This document shows, piece by piece, positions 33,180 through 43,822 of a stretch of 64,000 nucleotides of DNA. Source of the stretch: Flavobacterium soli DSM 19725 (lineage in GTDB: Bacteria > Bacteroidota > Bacteroidia > Flavobacteriales > Flavobacteriaceae); the NCBI RefSeq assembly GCF_000422705.1, contig NZ_AUGO01000015.1, positions 1-64,000 of the forward strand, written 5' to 3'. The translations under genes were made by a program, and so were the position numbers. Every line of letters starts with the position of its first letter. Position 1 is the first letter of the stretch. The notes under the pieces were generated by a model. That model worked only from the letters and a program-made list of their open reading frames with translations, searched no databases and was not told where the DNA came from.

Positions 33180-35987
33180 ATGAAATATTTTTCCCTCCTA
33201 TTATTCATTTCAACTTTCACTTTCGCTCAAAATTACCAGCAACACGTCAATCCATTTATAGGAACGGGTGGTCACGGACACACTTTTCCAGGAGCAACAG
33301 TTCCCTTCGGTATGGTGCAGCTTTCGCCAGATACCAGAATCGACGGCAGTTGGGATGGCTGTTCAGGTTATCATTATTCGGATAATGTGATTTATGGATT
33401 TTCGCATACCCATTTGAATGGAACAGGAGTTTCTGATTTTGGAGATATTATGCTGATGCCAACAATGGGAAAACCTTCATTGCACAAAAACGATTATTCC
33501 TCGAAATTTTCTCATACAAATGAAAAGGCTTCCGCTGGATTTTATGCCGTAAAGTTAGACGACGATAATATTGATGTCCGGCTCACGGCTTCAACCCGAG
33601 TTGGTTTTCATGAATATACTTTTAATAATTCTGGTCAAGCAAATATCATAATCGACCTGAACCATAGAGATAAGTTGTTGCAAGGAGACGTGAAAATCAT
33701 TAACGATAAAACAATTGAAGTGTTAAGAAGGAGCGAAGCTTGGGCAAAAGATCAATACGTTTATGCCCGAATAGAGTTCAGTAAGCCGATGAAAATTTCA
33801 AAAGCAACGAGCAATAAATTGACGTCATCTCAATTTTCTGATAAATTCTTGGCTTTGAGTTTTTCCAAACAAGTTAAAAAAGGAGAGAAGATTATGGTAA
33901 AAGTTGCTCTTTCTCCCACAGGATATATTGGTGCCGAATTGAATATGTCCGAAATCAAGCATTGGGATTTCAACAAGACAAAAAAAGACGCAGAAGCACT
34001 TTGGAACAAGGAATTATCAAAAATAGAAGTCACATCAGCAGATAAAGAAAAGCTCTCGATTTTCTACACGGCCTTATACCACACCATGATGCAACCGAAT
34101 ATTGCCCAGGATCTGGACGGAAAATACCGCGGTCGCGACAATCAAATTCATACAGCAAAAGGCTTCGATTATTACTCGGTTTTTTCGCTTTGGGATACGT
34201 TTCGAGCTGCTCATCCGCTTTATACTTTGATTGATAAGAAACGAACGTCCGATTTTATCAATACGTTTTTGATGCAATATGAACAAGGCGGACGATTGCC
34301 GGTTTGGGAATTGGCTTCCAATGAAACGGATTGTATGATTGGCTATCATTCGGTTTCGGTCATGGCCGATGCTATGGCAAAAGGTATTGAAGGTTTTGAT
34401 TATGAAAAATGTTTTGAAGCCGCCAAACATTCTGCAATGTTAGATCATCTCGGTTTAGATGCTTACAAAAAGAATGGTTTTATCAGTATTGATGATGAAC
34501 ACGAGAGCGTTTCTAAAACCGTTGAATATGCCTATGACGATTGGTGTATAGCCCAAATGGCAAGCATTTTAAACAAAAAAGAAGACTACGACTATTTTAT
34601 GAAACGTTCCCAAAACTGGAAGAATCTCTTCGATTGGGAAACCGGTTTTATTCGTCCCAAAAAGAATGGTGGTTGGTCAACACCTTTTGACCCGAGGGAA
34701 GTGAACAATAATTTTACCGAAGGAAATGCTTGGCATTATACTTTTTTCGTTCCACAAGATATTCCCGGAATGATTGAAGCCTATGGCGGAAATGAAAAAT
34801 TCGAAGCCAAACTCGATGAAATGTTCAATGCCGATAGCAAAACCACAGGAAGAGAACAAGTCGATGTGACAGGTTTGATGGGACAATATGCTCAAGGAAA
34901 CGAACCAAGCCATCACATGGCCTATTTGTATAATTATGTTGGAAAACCAGAAAAGACAACCGAAAAAGTACATTATATTTTAAATGAGTTCTATAAAAAT
35001 GCTCCTGACGGCTTGATTGGAAACGAGGATTGCGGACAAATGAGTGCTTGGTATGTGTTGAGTTCGATGGGGATTTATGCTGTGACACCGGGGAAACCGG
35101 TATGGGAAACAACTATTCCAAGTTTTGAAAAAATTAAAGTAAATTTTGAAAACCATACTTCGAAAACGATATTAAAAACTTCGGAAGCATTTGATTTGGT
35201 TTATTTTGATTCTGATAATGAAGATTATGATGAAGTTGCTATTGTCGGCATGCTAGATTCAGATATAGAAAAAATTATTCCAGTTCCCGTATTTACAGAT
35301 GAGAGCAAGTCGTTTAAAGACAAATTGAAAATTGAAATTATTTCGCAAAATCCAAATGATGAAATTTTCTATATGTTTAAAACTGCCAGTCCAGGTAAGA
35401 CAGCTTGGATGAAATACACAAATCCATTAGACATTTCACAATCTGAAAAAATTCAAGCGTATGTGAAAAGTGAAGGAAAAAGTAGTAAAGCTGTTTCTGC
35501 CACTTTCTTCAAAAAACCAAACGATTACACCATCGACATCAAATCAAAATACAACCGACAATATCATGCAGGTGGTCCCGAAGGTTTGATTGATGGAATC
35601 CACGGGGCAAAAAACTGGCAAAAAGGCGAATGGCAAGGCTATCAATCTCAGGATTTTGAAGCAGTTGTCGATTTGCAGAAAGCTCAAAAAATCAATTCCA
35701 TAAGCTCAACTTATTTGCAGGATTCCCGTTCTTGGATTTTGCTTCCGCAAAAGGTGGAATACTATGTTTCTAATGATAATATTCATTTTCAGCTGATGAA
35801 AACGGTAGAAAGCACCCTCGATTGGAAGTACAATGATACTGCAATTGTAGATTATAAAATCGATTTGGAAAACATAACTGCACGATATGTAAAAGTCAAA
35901 GCCTATAATTTTGGCAAGCTTCCCGAAGGACATCAAGGCTTTGGAAGCGATGCTTTTATTTTTATTGATGAAATAACTATTGAGTAA
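33180..35987 (+). CDS. GH92 family alpha-mannosidase-type glycoside hydrolase
   Basis: 935 aa from MKYFSLLLFISTFTFAQ, a signal peptide. The GH92 fold is clear: NPFIGTGGHGHTFPGATVPF at the start, FSHTHLNGTGVSDFGD, then QGNEPSHHMAYLYNYVGKPE and GNEDCGQMSAWYVLSSMGIY. GH92 members are calcium-dependent exo-alpha-mannosidases acting on alpha-1,2 (and other) mannose linkages. The C-terminal ~130 residues look like an F5/8-type (discoidin) domain that could bind sugars. No T9SS tail, SusC or SusD is near, so it is a lone gene rather than part of a polysaccharide utilisation locus. Confidence 0.9.
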   Translation: MKYFSLLLFISTFTFAQNYQQHVNPFIGTGGHGHTFPGATVPFGMVQLSPDTRIDGSWDGCSGYHYSDNVIYGFSHTHLNGTGVSDFGDIMLMPTMGKPSLHKNDYSSKFSHTNEKASAGFYAVKLDDDNIDVRLTASTRVGFHEYTFNNSGQANIIIDLNHRDKLLQGDVKIINDKTIEVLRRSEAWAKDQYVYARIEFSKPMKISKATSNKLTSSQFSDKFLALSFSKQVKKGEKIMVKVALSPTGYIGAELNMSEIKHWDFNKTKKDAEALWNKELSKIEVTSADKEKLSIFYTALYHTMMQPNIAQDLDGKYRGRDNQIHTAKGFDYYSVFSLWDTFRAAHPLYTLIDKKRTSDFINTFLMQYEQGGRLPVWELASNETDCMIGYHSVSVMADAMAKGIEGFDYEKCFEAAKHSAMLDHLGLDAYKKNGFISIDDEHESVSKTVEYAYDDWCIAQMASILNKKEDYDYFMKRSQNWKNLFDWETGFIRPKKNGGWSTPFDPREVNNNFTEGNAWHYTFFVPQDIPGMIEAYGGNEKFEAKLDEMFNADSKTTGREQVDVTGLMGQYAQGNEPSHHMAYLYNYVGKPEKTTEKVHYILNEFYKNAPDGLIGNEDCGQMSAWYVLSSMGIYAVTPGKPVWETTIPSFEKIKVNFENHTSKTILKTSEAFDLVYFDSDNEDYDEVAIVGMLDSDIEKIIPVPVFTDESKSFKDKLKIEIISQNPNDEIFYMFKTASPGKTAWMKYTNPLDISQSEKIQAYVKSEGKSSKAVSATFFKKPNDYTIDIKSKYNRQYHAGGPEGLIDGIHGAKNWQKGEWQGYQSQDFEAVVDLQKAQKINSISSTYLQDSRSWILLPQKVEYYVSNDNIHFQLMKTVESTLDWKYNDTAIVDYKIDLENITARYVKVKAYNFGKLPEGHQGFGSDAFIFIDEITIE

Positions 35988-36056
35988 ATAGGCAAAAGGT
36001 AATAGCCAAAAGCAAAAAAACTAATTACTAATCACTATTGGCTAATGCCTAAAAAC

Positions 36057-36818
36057 ATGAAAATAGCTTTAATTCAAACGGATTTAATTTGGGAAAATGC
36101 TCCACAAAACCGGAATAATTTTGAAGCAAAAATCAATTCAGTTGCTTCGGATGTGGATTTGATTGTATTGCCGGAAATGTTCTCGACGGGTTTTTCGATG
36201 CATCCAGAACAGCTGGCCGAATCAATGCAAGGAGAAACTGTACTGTGGCTTCAACATTTGGCAAAAGCCAAAAATTTAGCACTAACAGGAAGCTTGATTA
36301 TCAAAGAAAAAGGCAATTTTTATAATCGGATGGTGTTTGTTTTTCCTTCGGGCGAAATGCAGTATTATGACAAAAGGCATTTGTTTTCCTTGGCTGGAGA
36401 AGATAAAGTATATTCGGCTGGAGCCAAAAAACAAATTGTAGCCCACAAAGGTTGGAAGATTTGTCTCCAAATTTGCTATGATTTACGTTTTCCGGTTTTT
36501 GCTAGAAATACCGAAGATTATGATCTCTTGATTTATGTTGCCAATTGGCCCACAACTCGAATTTTAGCTTGGGACACGCTTTTGAAAGCTCGGGCAATCG
36601 AAAATATGTGCTACACAATTGGCGTGAACCGCATTGGCGAGGACGGAAATAATCATCCTTATCCTGGACATTCGCAAGTGATTGATTTTCTTGGGAAAAA
36701 CCTGATTGAACCTTCAGGAGAAAACACAATTTTAACGGCTACTTTGGATAAAACCGAAATGCTGGAAACCCGAAAAAAATTAGGCTTCCTGAACGATCGT
36801 GATGTATTTACTCTTTAA
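36057..36818 (+). CDS. Nitrilase-superfamily amidase (omega-amidase like)
   Basis: 253 aa from MKIALIQTDLIW. The Glu-Lys-Cys triad is visible: LPEMFSTGFSMH (Glu), YDKRHLFSLAGED (Lys), ICYDLRFPVFA (Cys, about residue 141). Closest in pattern to YafV/Nit2-type omega-amidases that clear alpha-ketoglutaramate. A longer ATG four codons upstream (36045) lies in a repetitive linker, so this start is preferred. It converges with and overlaps the next gene by 4 nt. Confidence 0.88.
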   Translation: MKIALIQTDLIWENAPQNRNNFEAKINSVASDVDLIVLPEMFSTGFSMHPEQLAESMQGETVLWLQHLAKAKNLALTGSLIIKEKGNFYNRMVFVFPSGEMQYYDKRHLFSLAGEDKVYSAGAKKQIVAHKGWKICLQICYDLRFPVFARNTEDYDLLIYVANWPTTRILAWDTLLKARAIENMCYTIGVNRIGEDGNNHPYPGHSQVIDFLGKNLIEPSGENTILTATLDKTEMLETRKKLGFLNDRDVFTL

Positions 36819-38452
36819 GGACTTGGAGTAATTGGAGGTTTAGGATTGGATTGTGGTGTCAGTATAAAGTTTACATCAACATCCCAATTTGCCCTTCCTT
36901 CTTCTTCTGTTGGATAATAAATTACTTCTTCGCCTGTAGTTTTTTCTAGATAATTTCCAGGATCCCATACACCATTTCCGTTTTCATCATAAATGATTCT
37001 GATAAAGAATTTTTTAGGTAAAAAGGACTCGAAGACTATGGTAGAACTCTCCGTAGAATATTCTGAATCTAGGACTTTTCCTTTTGCATCTGTGAGTTCT
37101 ACAATTATCGGGAACTTCTTGACATTTTGCAATTTTAGCACCATATTGGCATAATCGGATAAATCTCGGGTACTGAATTTATAGTTTAAGGTGTCGTTTT
37201 GGGTCTCATAAAAATCTGTCAGGGCACCTGGTAAAAGCAACATCGTATATTTTTCAAGAGGCTCTTTCTTGAAATCAAATTTCAGGGTTTGATTAAATTC
37301 GTCATACTTGGTTGTGAAGGGAACAATGATAGAATCCTTGTTTCGTAGTGTTATTTTTGTGCTGTCGAATTTTGTCAACGGAATGGAAGAAACTAGTTCA
37401 AAATTCTCTCTAAAGTGAAGCGTTCCCAACGGTTTTGCCGTAAAACTCAACGTGTCTTTTTTCTGATCCTTGATTTTGAAATTAAAGTCTTTTTTGAAAT
37501 TTTCATTCACGATTTCCAAGTTCAACGAATCTACTTTTACAGGAGGAAACCATATTTGAACAGAATCTTTTTCGGGTAATTTGGTCACGATTGTTGGAAG
37601 GATTTCGCTTCCGTTTCGTAGCGTGAATTTTGCTTTTTCGGGTTTTCCTTCATATCCAACTGTGGCACGATTTCCCGAAGCCTGACTAGGTTTTAGGCCT
37701 TTAAAAACAGGAACTTCCTGAAAGAGTTGTAGATTATAATTTGAGGGTTCGTTATCGACTATGATGTGTTCCTTATAGAAACCGATTTTATCTTTCTTAG
37801 GATCAAAAATATAATTGTTGTTGTAATCCTTCATTGCGATAAGCATGTATTTTCCAGCCTTTATATTGTCTATTTGCCATGTTTTCGAGCTGTCTAAGGT
37901 GTTGGTTACATAGCGTGGTTTTTCTTTGTAAACTATCGAATCAGTAAATTTTTCGTTTACTTCATACAACATTACGGTAACAAAATTATCGACCGTTTGC
38001 TCGAGTGCATCACTAATGGTTCCGCTAACAGAAAGGGAATCAATGTAGGTTCCTGTAGAGAAAATATATTTGAATTGAGGATAAGGATTTCCTTCGTTGT
38101 TGTCCTGAATACTTTGCCCGAAGTTGAAACTGTAGGTTGTGTTGGGTTGTAAAGTATCTTTTATTTTTATCGTAATATACTTGCTAGCGTTTGTAGGCGA
38201 AATGACAGGCGGAACGCTCATAGGAGGGGAAACAACTAACTGCTTGTTGATGTCCTTTAGTTTCACATATTCATCAAAGTATAATTTTACTTCATTTCCT
38301 TTAAATTCGGTGCTAAAATTTTTAGGAATACTTCGCTGTAAAACTGGTGGAATAGTATCGGTTAAACCACCTGTTATATTGCCTCTTTTGGCACAGCCTA
38401 CAACGAAAACCGTTAAAAGGATTAGAAAATACTTGTACTGAGACTTCCACAT
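36815..38452 (-). CDS. Ig-like (SbsA-type) domain lipoprotein
   Basis: 545 aa from MWKSQYKYFLILLTVFVVGC. The lipobox VVGC marks a lipoprotein. The first part is a bacterial Ig-like Big_5 domain (LTDTIPPVLQRSIPKNFSTEF, LYFDEYVKL, TYSFNFGQSIQDNNEGN). The C-terminal part has an EF-hand-like YDENGNGVWDPGNY (about residue 505), likely calcium-binding, and a Pro-rich end. Two alternative starts exist; GTG at 38476 would lengthen the signal with FF segments, so ATG 38452 is preferred. Function unknown; probably at the outer surface. Confidence 0.82.
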   Translation of the reverse strand: MWKSQYKYFLILLTVFVVGCAKRGNITGGLTDTIPPVLQRSIPKNFSTEFKGNEVKLYFDEYVKLKDINKQLVVSPPMSVPPVISPTNASKYITIKIKDTLQPNTTYSFNFGQSIQDNNEGNPYPQFKYIFSTGTYIDSLSVSGTISDALEQTVDNFVTVMLYEVNEKFTDSIVYKEKPRYVTNTLDSSKTWQIDNIKAGKYMLIAMKDYNNNYIFDPKKDKIGFYKEHIIVDNEPSNYNLQLFQEVPVFKGLKPSQASGNRATVGYEGKPEKAKFTLRNGSEILPTIVTKLPEKDSVQIWFPPVKVDSLNLEIVNENFKKDFNFKIKDQKKDTLSFTAKPLGTLHFRENFELVSSIPLTKFDSTKITLRNKDSIIVPFTTKYDEFNQTLKFDFKKEPLEKYTMLLLPGALTDFYETQNDTLNYKFSTRDLSDYANMVLKLQNVKKFPIIVELTDAKGKVLDSEYSTESSTIVFESFLPKKFFIRIIYDENGNGVWDPGNYLEKTTGEEVIYYPTEEEGRANWDVDVNFILTPQSNPKPPITPSP

Positions 38453-38533
38453 AAAAAAGTAAAATTTGTAGCTCACAAAATAACAATTATATTTAGTGTA
38501 AACGAAATGTTTTAGAGAATTATTAGCAATACT

Positions 38534-39217
38534 TTACGAATGCGAAAATGCCATGGTGATGATGCTGAGTTTTGCTCCAGGGATCTTCAGGATTGCCTTG
38601 CCACAAGCTTCCAGTGTAGCTCCAGTGGTGAGAACATCGTCAATGAGAAGATAATGCTTGTTGTGATGCTCTTCATTAAAATTTACGTCAAAAAGAGCTT
38701 GAGTCACATCGGCCCTGCCTATACTATTTTTTAAGGTTTGCGTTTTTGAATACCTGTTTCGACGCAAAAGTGTTTCGTCAAGCGGAATTTCAAAATTATA
38801 GGAAAGGGATTTCCCAAATGTTGTAACCTGATTGTAGCCTCTTTCTTTTAATTTCTTCGGATGAAGCGGAACAGGAATAATGGAATCGACGGTTTTCAAG
38901 ATGGCATTGTCTTTCAAATCCTCCGAATACCAATCTCCAATCAAGGTCCCTATTTCTTCATGACCACGGTATTTGAGACTGTGGATGATTTCTTGAACGA
39001 TGCCTTTTTTATGAAAATACATGAAAGAGGAGCCATATTCAACTTGTATCCTGCCATAGAATTTCTGGGTAGTTTCGTTCTCTTGATGCAAATGATGACT
39101 CGTGAGTGGCAGTTCATGCCTGCAATTTGCACAAATTATTGCCTCGTTGCTCATCAAAAAAGCATCACATCCCACACAGGCTTTCGGAAAAAATAAATCG
39201 GTCAAGGCTTTCAGCAT
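38534..39217 (-). CDS. comF: ComF family phosphoribosyltransferase-like protein
   Basis: 227 aa. An N-terminal zinc-finger-like region has CVGCDAF and ICANCRHEL (four Cys), followed by a PRTase domain with the PRPP loop LLIDDVLTTGATLEACG (about residues 190-206) and SIIPVPLHPKKLKERGYNQ. ComF is tied to DNA uptake and competence, though its chemistry is unclear. It is a single gene between the Ig-like lipoprotein and the adhesin terminator. Confidence 0.88.
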   Translation of the reverse strand: MLKALTDLFFPKACVGCDAFLMSNEAIICANCRHELPLTSHHLHQENETTQKFYGRIQVEYGSSFMYFHKKGIVQEIIHSLKYRGHEEIGTLIGDWYSEDLKDNAILKTVDSIIPVPLHPKKLKERGYNQVTTFGKSLSYNFEIPLDETLLRRNRYSKTQTLKNSIGRADVTQALFDVNFNEEHHNKHYLLIDDVLTTGATLEACGKAILKIPGAKLSIITMAFSHS

Positions 39218-39249
39218 ATATTCTATTTTGGATCGAATTATAAAAGTAT

Positions 39250-39290
39250 AAAAAAAAGGCCGAAAGTATTGAAACCTTCGACCTTTTTTG
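39250..39290 (-). terminator. Terminator of the 1460-aa adhesin
   Basis: AAAAAAGG-C-CGAA / TTCG-A-CCTTTTTT stem with a mismatch, T run on the minus strand. Confidence 0.7.
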
Positions 39291-39306
39291 AATTAACAAA
39301 AACAAA

Positions 39307-42300
39307 CTACTCTTTTATGATTTTCACTACTTTAGTGGCATTAGTAGCAACTACTTTTACGATATAAGTACCGCTAGCCAGTTCAGAAAGGTCAACTTGT
39401 GGTTGGTTAGTATCCATCTTTTTACTGATGATTTTCTGACCCAACACATTATAAACTTCTAGGTTGGTAATATTTTGATCGTATGAAAGGTTCAAAATAT
39501 TTTTTACAGGATTTGGAAAATAGCTGAATTTAGAGTTGTCGAAAACATCATTTCCTAAATCTGAAGACCAAATTACATTATCTATAAACATGCTCACAAA
39601 AGGAGATTCTCCTCCATTTAAACGTAATCCGATATAGGTGTCGGTTCCTGTATAATTAGCAAAATCTACAATGGTCTGTATCCAATCCCCAGTTACTGTA
39701 ACGGTTTCTTTTAAGGTAAACACAGCAGTATCAGTATTGTCGCTCAAGGTTCCTACTTCTATCTGACAAGGAGGACCTGCATGTGAAAATGCTAATTGAT
39801 GTGTTCCAGCACTTAGATTAGAAAGTTTTGGCAGTACTAAAATTTGTTCGTCTTGAACGCCTGACATTCCTTTGAAAACGTTAATAGAATTTGGAGCACC
39901 AAAGCCATCATTTGGTTTTACACCAATAAAATCAATATCATTTTCTGATGGTCCTCTTAAGATAGTTGTCCAACATTCTGGAACAGCATTCACTTCGGTA
40001 GTGTCGAAATTTTCATTCACCTCTGCTACAGCAGGACAAATTTCGGTTATGATAGGTTCCCAAACAATATCATCTACATATATAGTCGTATTGTTTACAC
40101 CTCCATGACGAATTCCGATATACATGTCCGTTCCTGAATAATCACTAAAATCAATAGTGTGTTTCGTATAAGTATCAGTTGCAGGAACTGTAGCAAATAC
40201 CGTAAAATCAGCATCAGAAGCGGTGTTGTCATCAAGTGTTACAACTTGAATCCCTCCTGTATTTCCTTTTAAATAGAAGCTCAATTGATGCGTTCCAGTT
40301 GCCAAATTTTCCATTGGAGGCGAAATTAGCATGATGTCGTTTCCATTATTATTGGTACTGTTAAACATCGAAACAGCTTTTGTTCCAGAATTAGGGTTGA
40401 TAGTAGTCACCATTACAGAAGCAAAATTTTCTGCAAATGAATCTCCTCTTACGATTCTCGACCAACAAGTTGGAAGAACATTCCCGGTTGTAGCATCAAA
40501 ATTCTCATCAAAAGCTGTTCCTGCAACACATTTGGTTCTGAAGGTTTTTGGACCTACCCATTCGCCTTCAGTATCAGCACATAAAGAACGAATCCAAACA
40601 TTATATTCCGTATCAGCTGTTAAACTTTCCAATGAATATTCCATTGTAGCAGCGGTTTCATCGATAGTTCCAGCATTAGCATCGGTTATATCGGCAGTAG
40701 CATAAGAGATTTCCCAATTGTCTGAAAGCAATTCTCCCATTTCCCATGTTACGAAGGCTGTTTCTGTCGTAATATCTGTAATTGCAACAGTTTCAACACT
40801 TGGACATAATGGAGCAACTTCCCACACAAAATCATCAATATAAGCATAACTATTTGTGCCGTTATGACTCAAACGGATACCGATATATTGGTCTGTGATG
40901 CCTTCCCATTGTGTAAAATCAATGATATATTCTGTATGAGTTGAGGTTAAAGTAATCTCTTCAATAACCGTGAAAACAGCATTTGGAGTATTCTTGTCTA
41001 GTGTTCCAACCTCAATAGAAGATAGATAATAATGTGTAGCGAAGAAACGCAAACGGTGTGTTCCAGCACCAAGATTAGAAAGATTTGGAGAAACCAAGAT
41101 TACATCCGTTAGATCCGTTTGATTTTGGCTGTATAGCTCAATTGCTTGTCCTTCACCATGTGCATTGCTAGTTGTACTTCTCACAAGTCCGGCATTTGGA
41201 CTAGAAGTTCCTTTGATGATCGATGACCAGCAAGATGGTAGAGCAGGAGTGGCAACACTATTAAAATTTTCTGTAATGCTATCTACCGCAACACAATCTG
41301 TTTTGAACAAGATTGGCCCGATCCAAGCTCCTTTTTCGCTACCACAATCAGAACGAACCCATGCTGCATACGAAGTATAATCATCTAAATTTGGAATTTC
41401 TATTGTAGTCGTTTCGGTTGTTAGAACAGGAGTTAAAGTATTAGCATCAGTAGTTAAAGGATCTCCATATACTACATCCCATGAAGATTCTGGTCCGTCT
41501 TCTTCCCATGACAAAGTAGCACTGTTAGCTGTGACACCTTCTAAAACAATATTTACAACATCTGGACAAGATGGAGCCAGTTCCCATTTTACGTTGTCAA
41601 GATACGTATAACTATAGGTTGCAGCATTATTGATACGGAAACCAATATAAGTATCAGTACCACCAAAGCCAGTGAAATCTACAATATGCTCTTCATAATT
41701 GTTAGTAACTGTGATGCCTTCTAAAGGTGTGAATATTGCTGTGTTGGTTGTATTATCTAATGTGCCAATTTGCAAGTTTCCATTACCTTTCACAGAAAAT
41801 CTCAAACGGTGAGTTGCCGTTTCCAATGTGTTTACATTTGGAGTAACCAAAATCACATCGTTAGTTGTGTCTAAAGTTACATAGCTTCCCGGTGTAAGTA
41901 AAACAGCATTTGGAGCCGATTCGTTATTGGCAGTTCCAGTAGCAATGTTTACATATTGTCCTGGTTGTTCTCCTCTAATAATGGTGCTCCAGCAAGCAGG
42001 TAAGCTTGGAGTTGTAGTAGTGTCAAAATTTTCACTGAAATCTGCTATTGCAAAACAAGCCGTTCTAAAAGGAATCGGTCCTGCCCAAGCTCCAACACCA
42101 CCTTCACAAACTGAACGTACCCAAACATTATAAGGAGTATCTGCTGTTAAATCTGTTAGTTCAAGCGAAGATGTTGTTGCTTCAAATGATGTTAACAAAG
42201 CTGGATTTGTAATCCCCGAAGCTGTATCATACACTACCTCCCATTCGGTTTCGTCGCCAGATGACCAGCTAACTGTTGCTGTTTCTTGTTGAATATTTTC

Positions 42301-43689
42301 TACTACAATTCCTGTCACATCTGTACAAGCTGGAATCGCTTCCCAACGGATGTTGTCTAAATTAATAGCATTATAATTTGTAGTAGAATTTAGTTTTATA
42401 CCAATGTAAGTATCTGAACCTGTGTAGCTAGAAAAATTCACTGTATATTCTGCATAAGATGCTGTAGTCGCTACAGTTCCAACAGTTGGAAGCGGAGTGA
42501 AAGTTGCATTTGCAGTCGCATTGTTTAATGTTCCAACAACCAATTCATTTACGGCAGTTCCATCAGCGAAAAAACGCAATTGATGATTTCCTGAAGCTAG
42601 ATTGCTAAGTTTTGGAGCAACTAAAATTATATCGGCAGTATTCGGAGTATCAGCATTGACTAATTTCACACTATTTAAACCGGTAACAGCATCGCCAACA
42701 ACTGTACCAACGGATGCAAATGTAGAAACACCATTTCCTCTTATGATTGAAGACCAGCAAGATGGAAGAGCATTTGCAGCAGTGGTATCAAAGTTTTCAG
42801 TGAAAGTTGTTGCTGGATTACATTCTGTTCTAAAAGACGTAGAATAAGACCAATCAGCAGCATTTCCGCCACAAATATTTCTTATCCAAATATAATATAC
42901 CGTATCGGCATCCAGATTATTTAACATTGCAAACGGACCTGAATCTCCTGTTGGAGCTGTATCAGATGTTGGAGCAATATTTTCTTCTGAAAGATAATAT
43001 TGGCTGGTTCCATCTGGACTTGGATTTCCCCAAACTACCATTGAAGAGTTAAAAGTTGTCATTATCGTATTCAAGAAAAATGGAGTAGGACACGCTTTTT
43101 GGATACCTCCAAAAATAATATTAGGTAAAAAATTTACGAGGCCACCTTCTTGTGGAGCAGCCAAGTTGGGAGATGTGACATCATTTTGGTAAACAAGTGA
43201 ACGATTTCCTGTTGCTTCTTGCGACAGAAAAGAGTCATTGTTGTTATCATGGCCCGATTGTAATTCGGCAGTTGCCACAACTAAATTGTCTGTTCCGTTG
43301 TAAGGAAAAGGGGTTGCAAAAGTAACAGATACCCATCCTTGTCCATTCACTGAAATTGAACCTGAATAGACTTCGGTTAAATTTGTCGTCGCTTCCCAAT
43401 CAGTCCCAGATGCGAATTCGCTTTTAGTAGTATGGCCAAGATATACTTTTAAATCTTGACTACTATTAGGAATATTATTTCCTATCGGACCTCCATAGTA
43501 CCACGAAATTGAATTAATAGATCCATTGGCATTAATTTCGGCAGCCGTATAAATGGATTGCGAATAGGAATAGACATAATACGGATTTATCGGGAGGTTT
43601 TTGAGTGTGGTGCCGTTCCCGATCAGCACCTGTCCTTGACCCTGGAACATTCCCAGAAGTAAGAGGAGTAAAAGTGTAATTTTCTTCAT
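39307..43689 (-). CDS. Giant modular T9SS adhesin (MAM-like and FnIII repeats), paralogue 1
   Basis: 1460 aa from MKKITLLLLLLLGMFQGQ, a signal peptide; the longer frame adds 12 codons without one. The N-terminal region (about 20-205) is shared with the next gene. Then come five MAM/cleaved-adhesin-like units, each opening with ENFD...LPxCW, interleaved with fibronectin-III-type domains; the last two units lie together without an FnIII. The repeat period is about 760 bp. The C-terminal ~75 residues (FSYFPNPVKNILNLSYDQ, GTYIVKVVA) are a T9SS type A sorting domain, so it should be surface-anchored or secreted. Confidence 0.88.
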   Translation of the reverse strand: MKKITLLLLLLLGMFQGQGQVLIGNGTTLKNLPINPYYVYSYSQSIYTAAEINANGSINSISWYYGGPIGNNIPNSSQDLKVYLGHTTKSEFASGTDWEATTNLTEVYSGSISVNGQGWVSVTFATPFPYNGTDNLVVATAELQSGHDNNNDSFLSQEATGNRSLVYQNDVTSPNLAAPQEGGLVNFLPNIIFGGIQKACPTPFFLNTIMTTFNSSMVVWGNPSPDGTSQYYLSEENIAPTSDTAPTGDSGPFAMLNNLDADTVYYIWIRNICGGNAADWSYSTSFRTECNPATTFTENFDTTAANALPSCWSSIIRGNGVSTFASVGTVVGDAVTGLNSVKLVNADTPNTADIILVAPKLSNLASGNHQLRFFADGTAVNELVVGTLNNATANATFTPLPTVGTVATTASYAEYTVNFSSYTGSDTYIGIKLNSTTNYNAINLDNIRWEAIPACTDVTGIVVENIQQETATVSWSSGDETEWEVVYDTASGITNPALLTSFEATTSSLELTDLTADTPYNVWVRSVCEGGVGAWAGPIPFRTACFAIADFSENFDTTTTPSLPACWSTIIRGEQPGQYVNIATGTANNESAPNAVLLTPGSYVTLDTTNDVILVTPNVNTLETATHRLRFSVKGNGNLQIGTLDNTTNTAIFTPLEGITVTNNYEEHIVDFTGFGGTDTYIGFRINNAATYSYTYLDNVKWELAPSCPDVVNIVLEGVTANSATLSWEEDGPESSWDVVYGDPLTTDANTLTPVLTTETTTIEIPNLDDYTSYAAWVRSDCGSEKGAWIGPILFKTDCVAVDSITENFNSVATPALPSCWSSIIKGTSSPNAGLVRSTTSNAHGEGQAIELYSQNQTDLTDVILVSPNLSNLGAGTHRLRFFATHYYLSSIEVGTLDKNTPNAVFTVIEEITLTSTHTEYIIDFTQWEGITDQYIGIRLSHNGTNSYAYIDDFVWEVAPLCPSVETVAITDITTETAFVTWEMGELLSDNWEISYATADITDANAGTIDETAATMEYSLESLTADTEYNVWIRSLCADTEGEWVGPKTFRTKCVAGTAFDENFDATTGNVLPTCWSRIVRGDSFAENFASVMVTTINPNSGTKAVSMFNSTNNNGNDIMLISPPMENLATGTHQLSFYLKGNTGGIQVVTLDDNTASDADFTVFATVPATDTYTKHTIDFSDYSGTDMYIGIRHGGVNNTTIYVDDIVWEPIITEICPAVAEVNENFDTTEVNAVPECWTTILRGPSENDIDFIGVKPNDGFGAPNSINVFKGMSGVQDEQILVLPKLSNLSAGTHQLAFSHAGPPCQIEVGTLSDNTDTAVFTLKETVTVTGDWIQTIVDFANYTGTDTYIGLRLNGGESPFVSMFIDNVIWSSDLGNDVFDNSKFSYFPNPVKNILNLSYDQNITNLEVYNVLGQKIISKKMDTNQPQVDLSELASGTYIVKVVATNATKVVKIIKE

Positions 43690-43822
43690 TAGTATTAAGG
43701 TTTTTTGATTTTTTAAATTTTCCAAAAATCAATTGGTTTGTCCTATTATAGTAACAGGAAAAAACGTGACAACCCTAAGGTAAAAACGTGATTATATTTA
43801 ATACCAAGCATTTATTAAAAGC

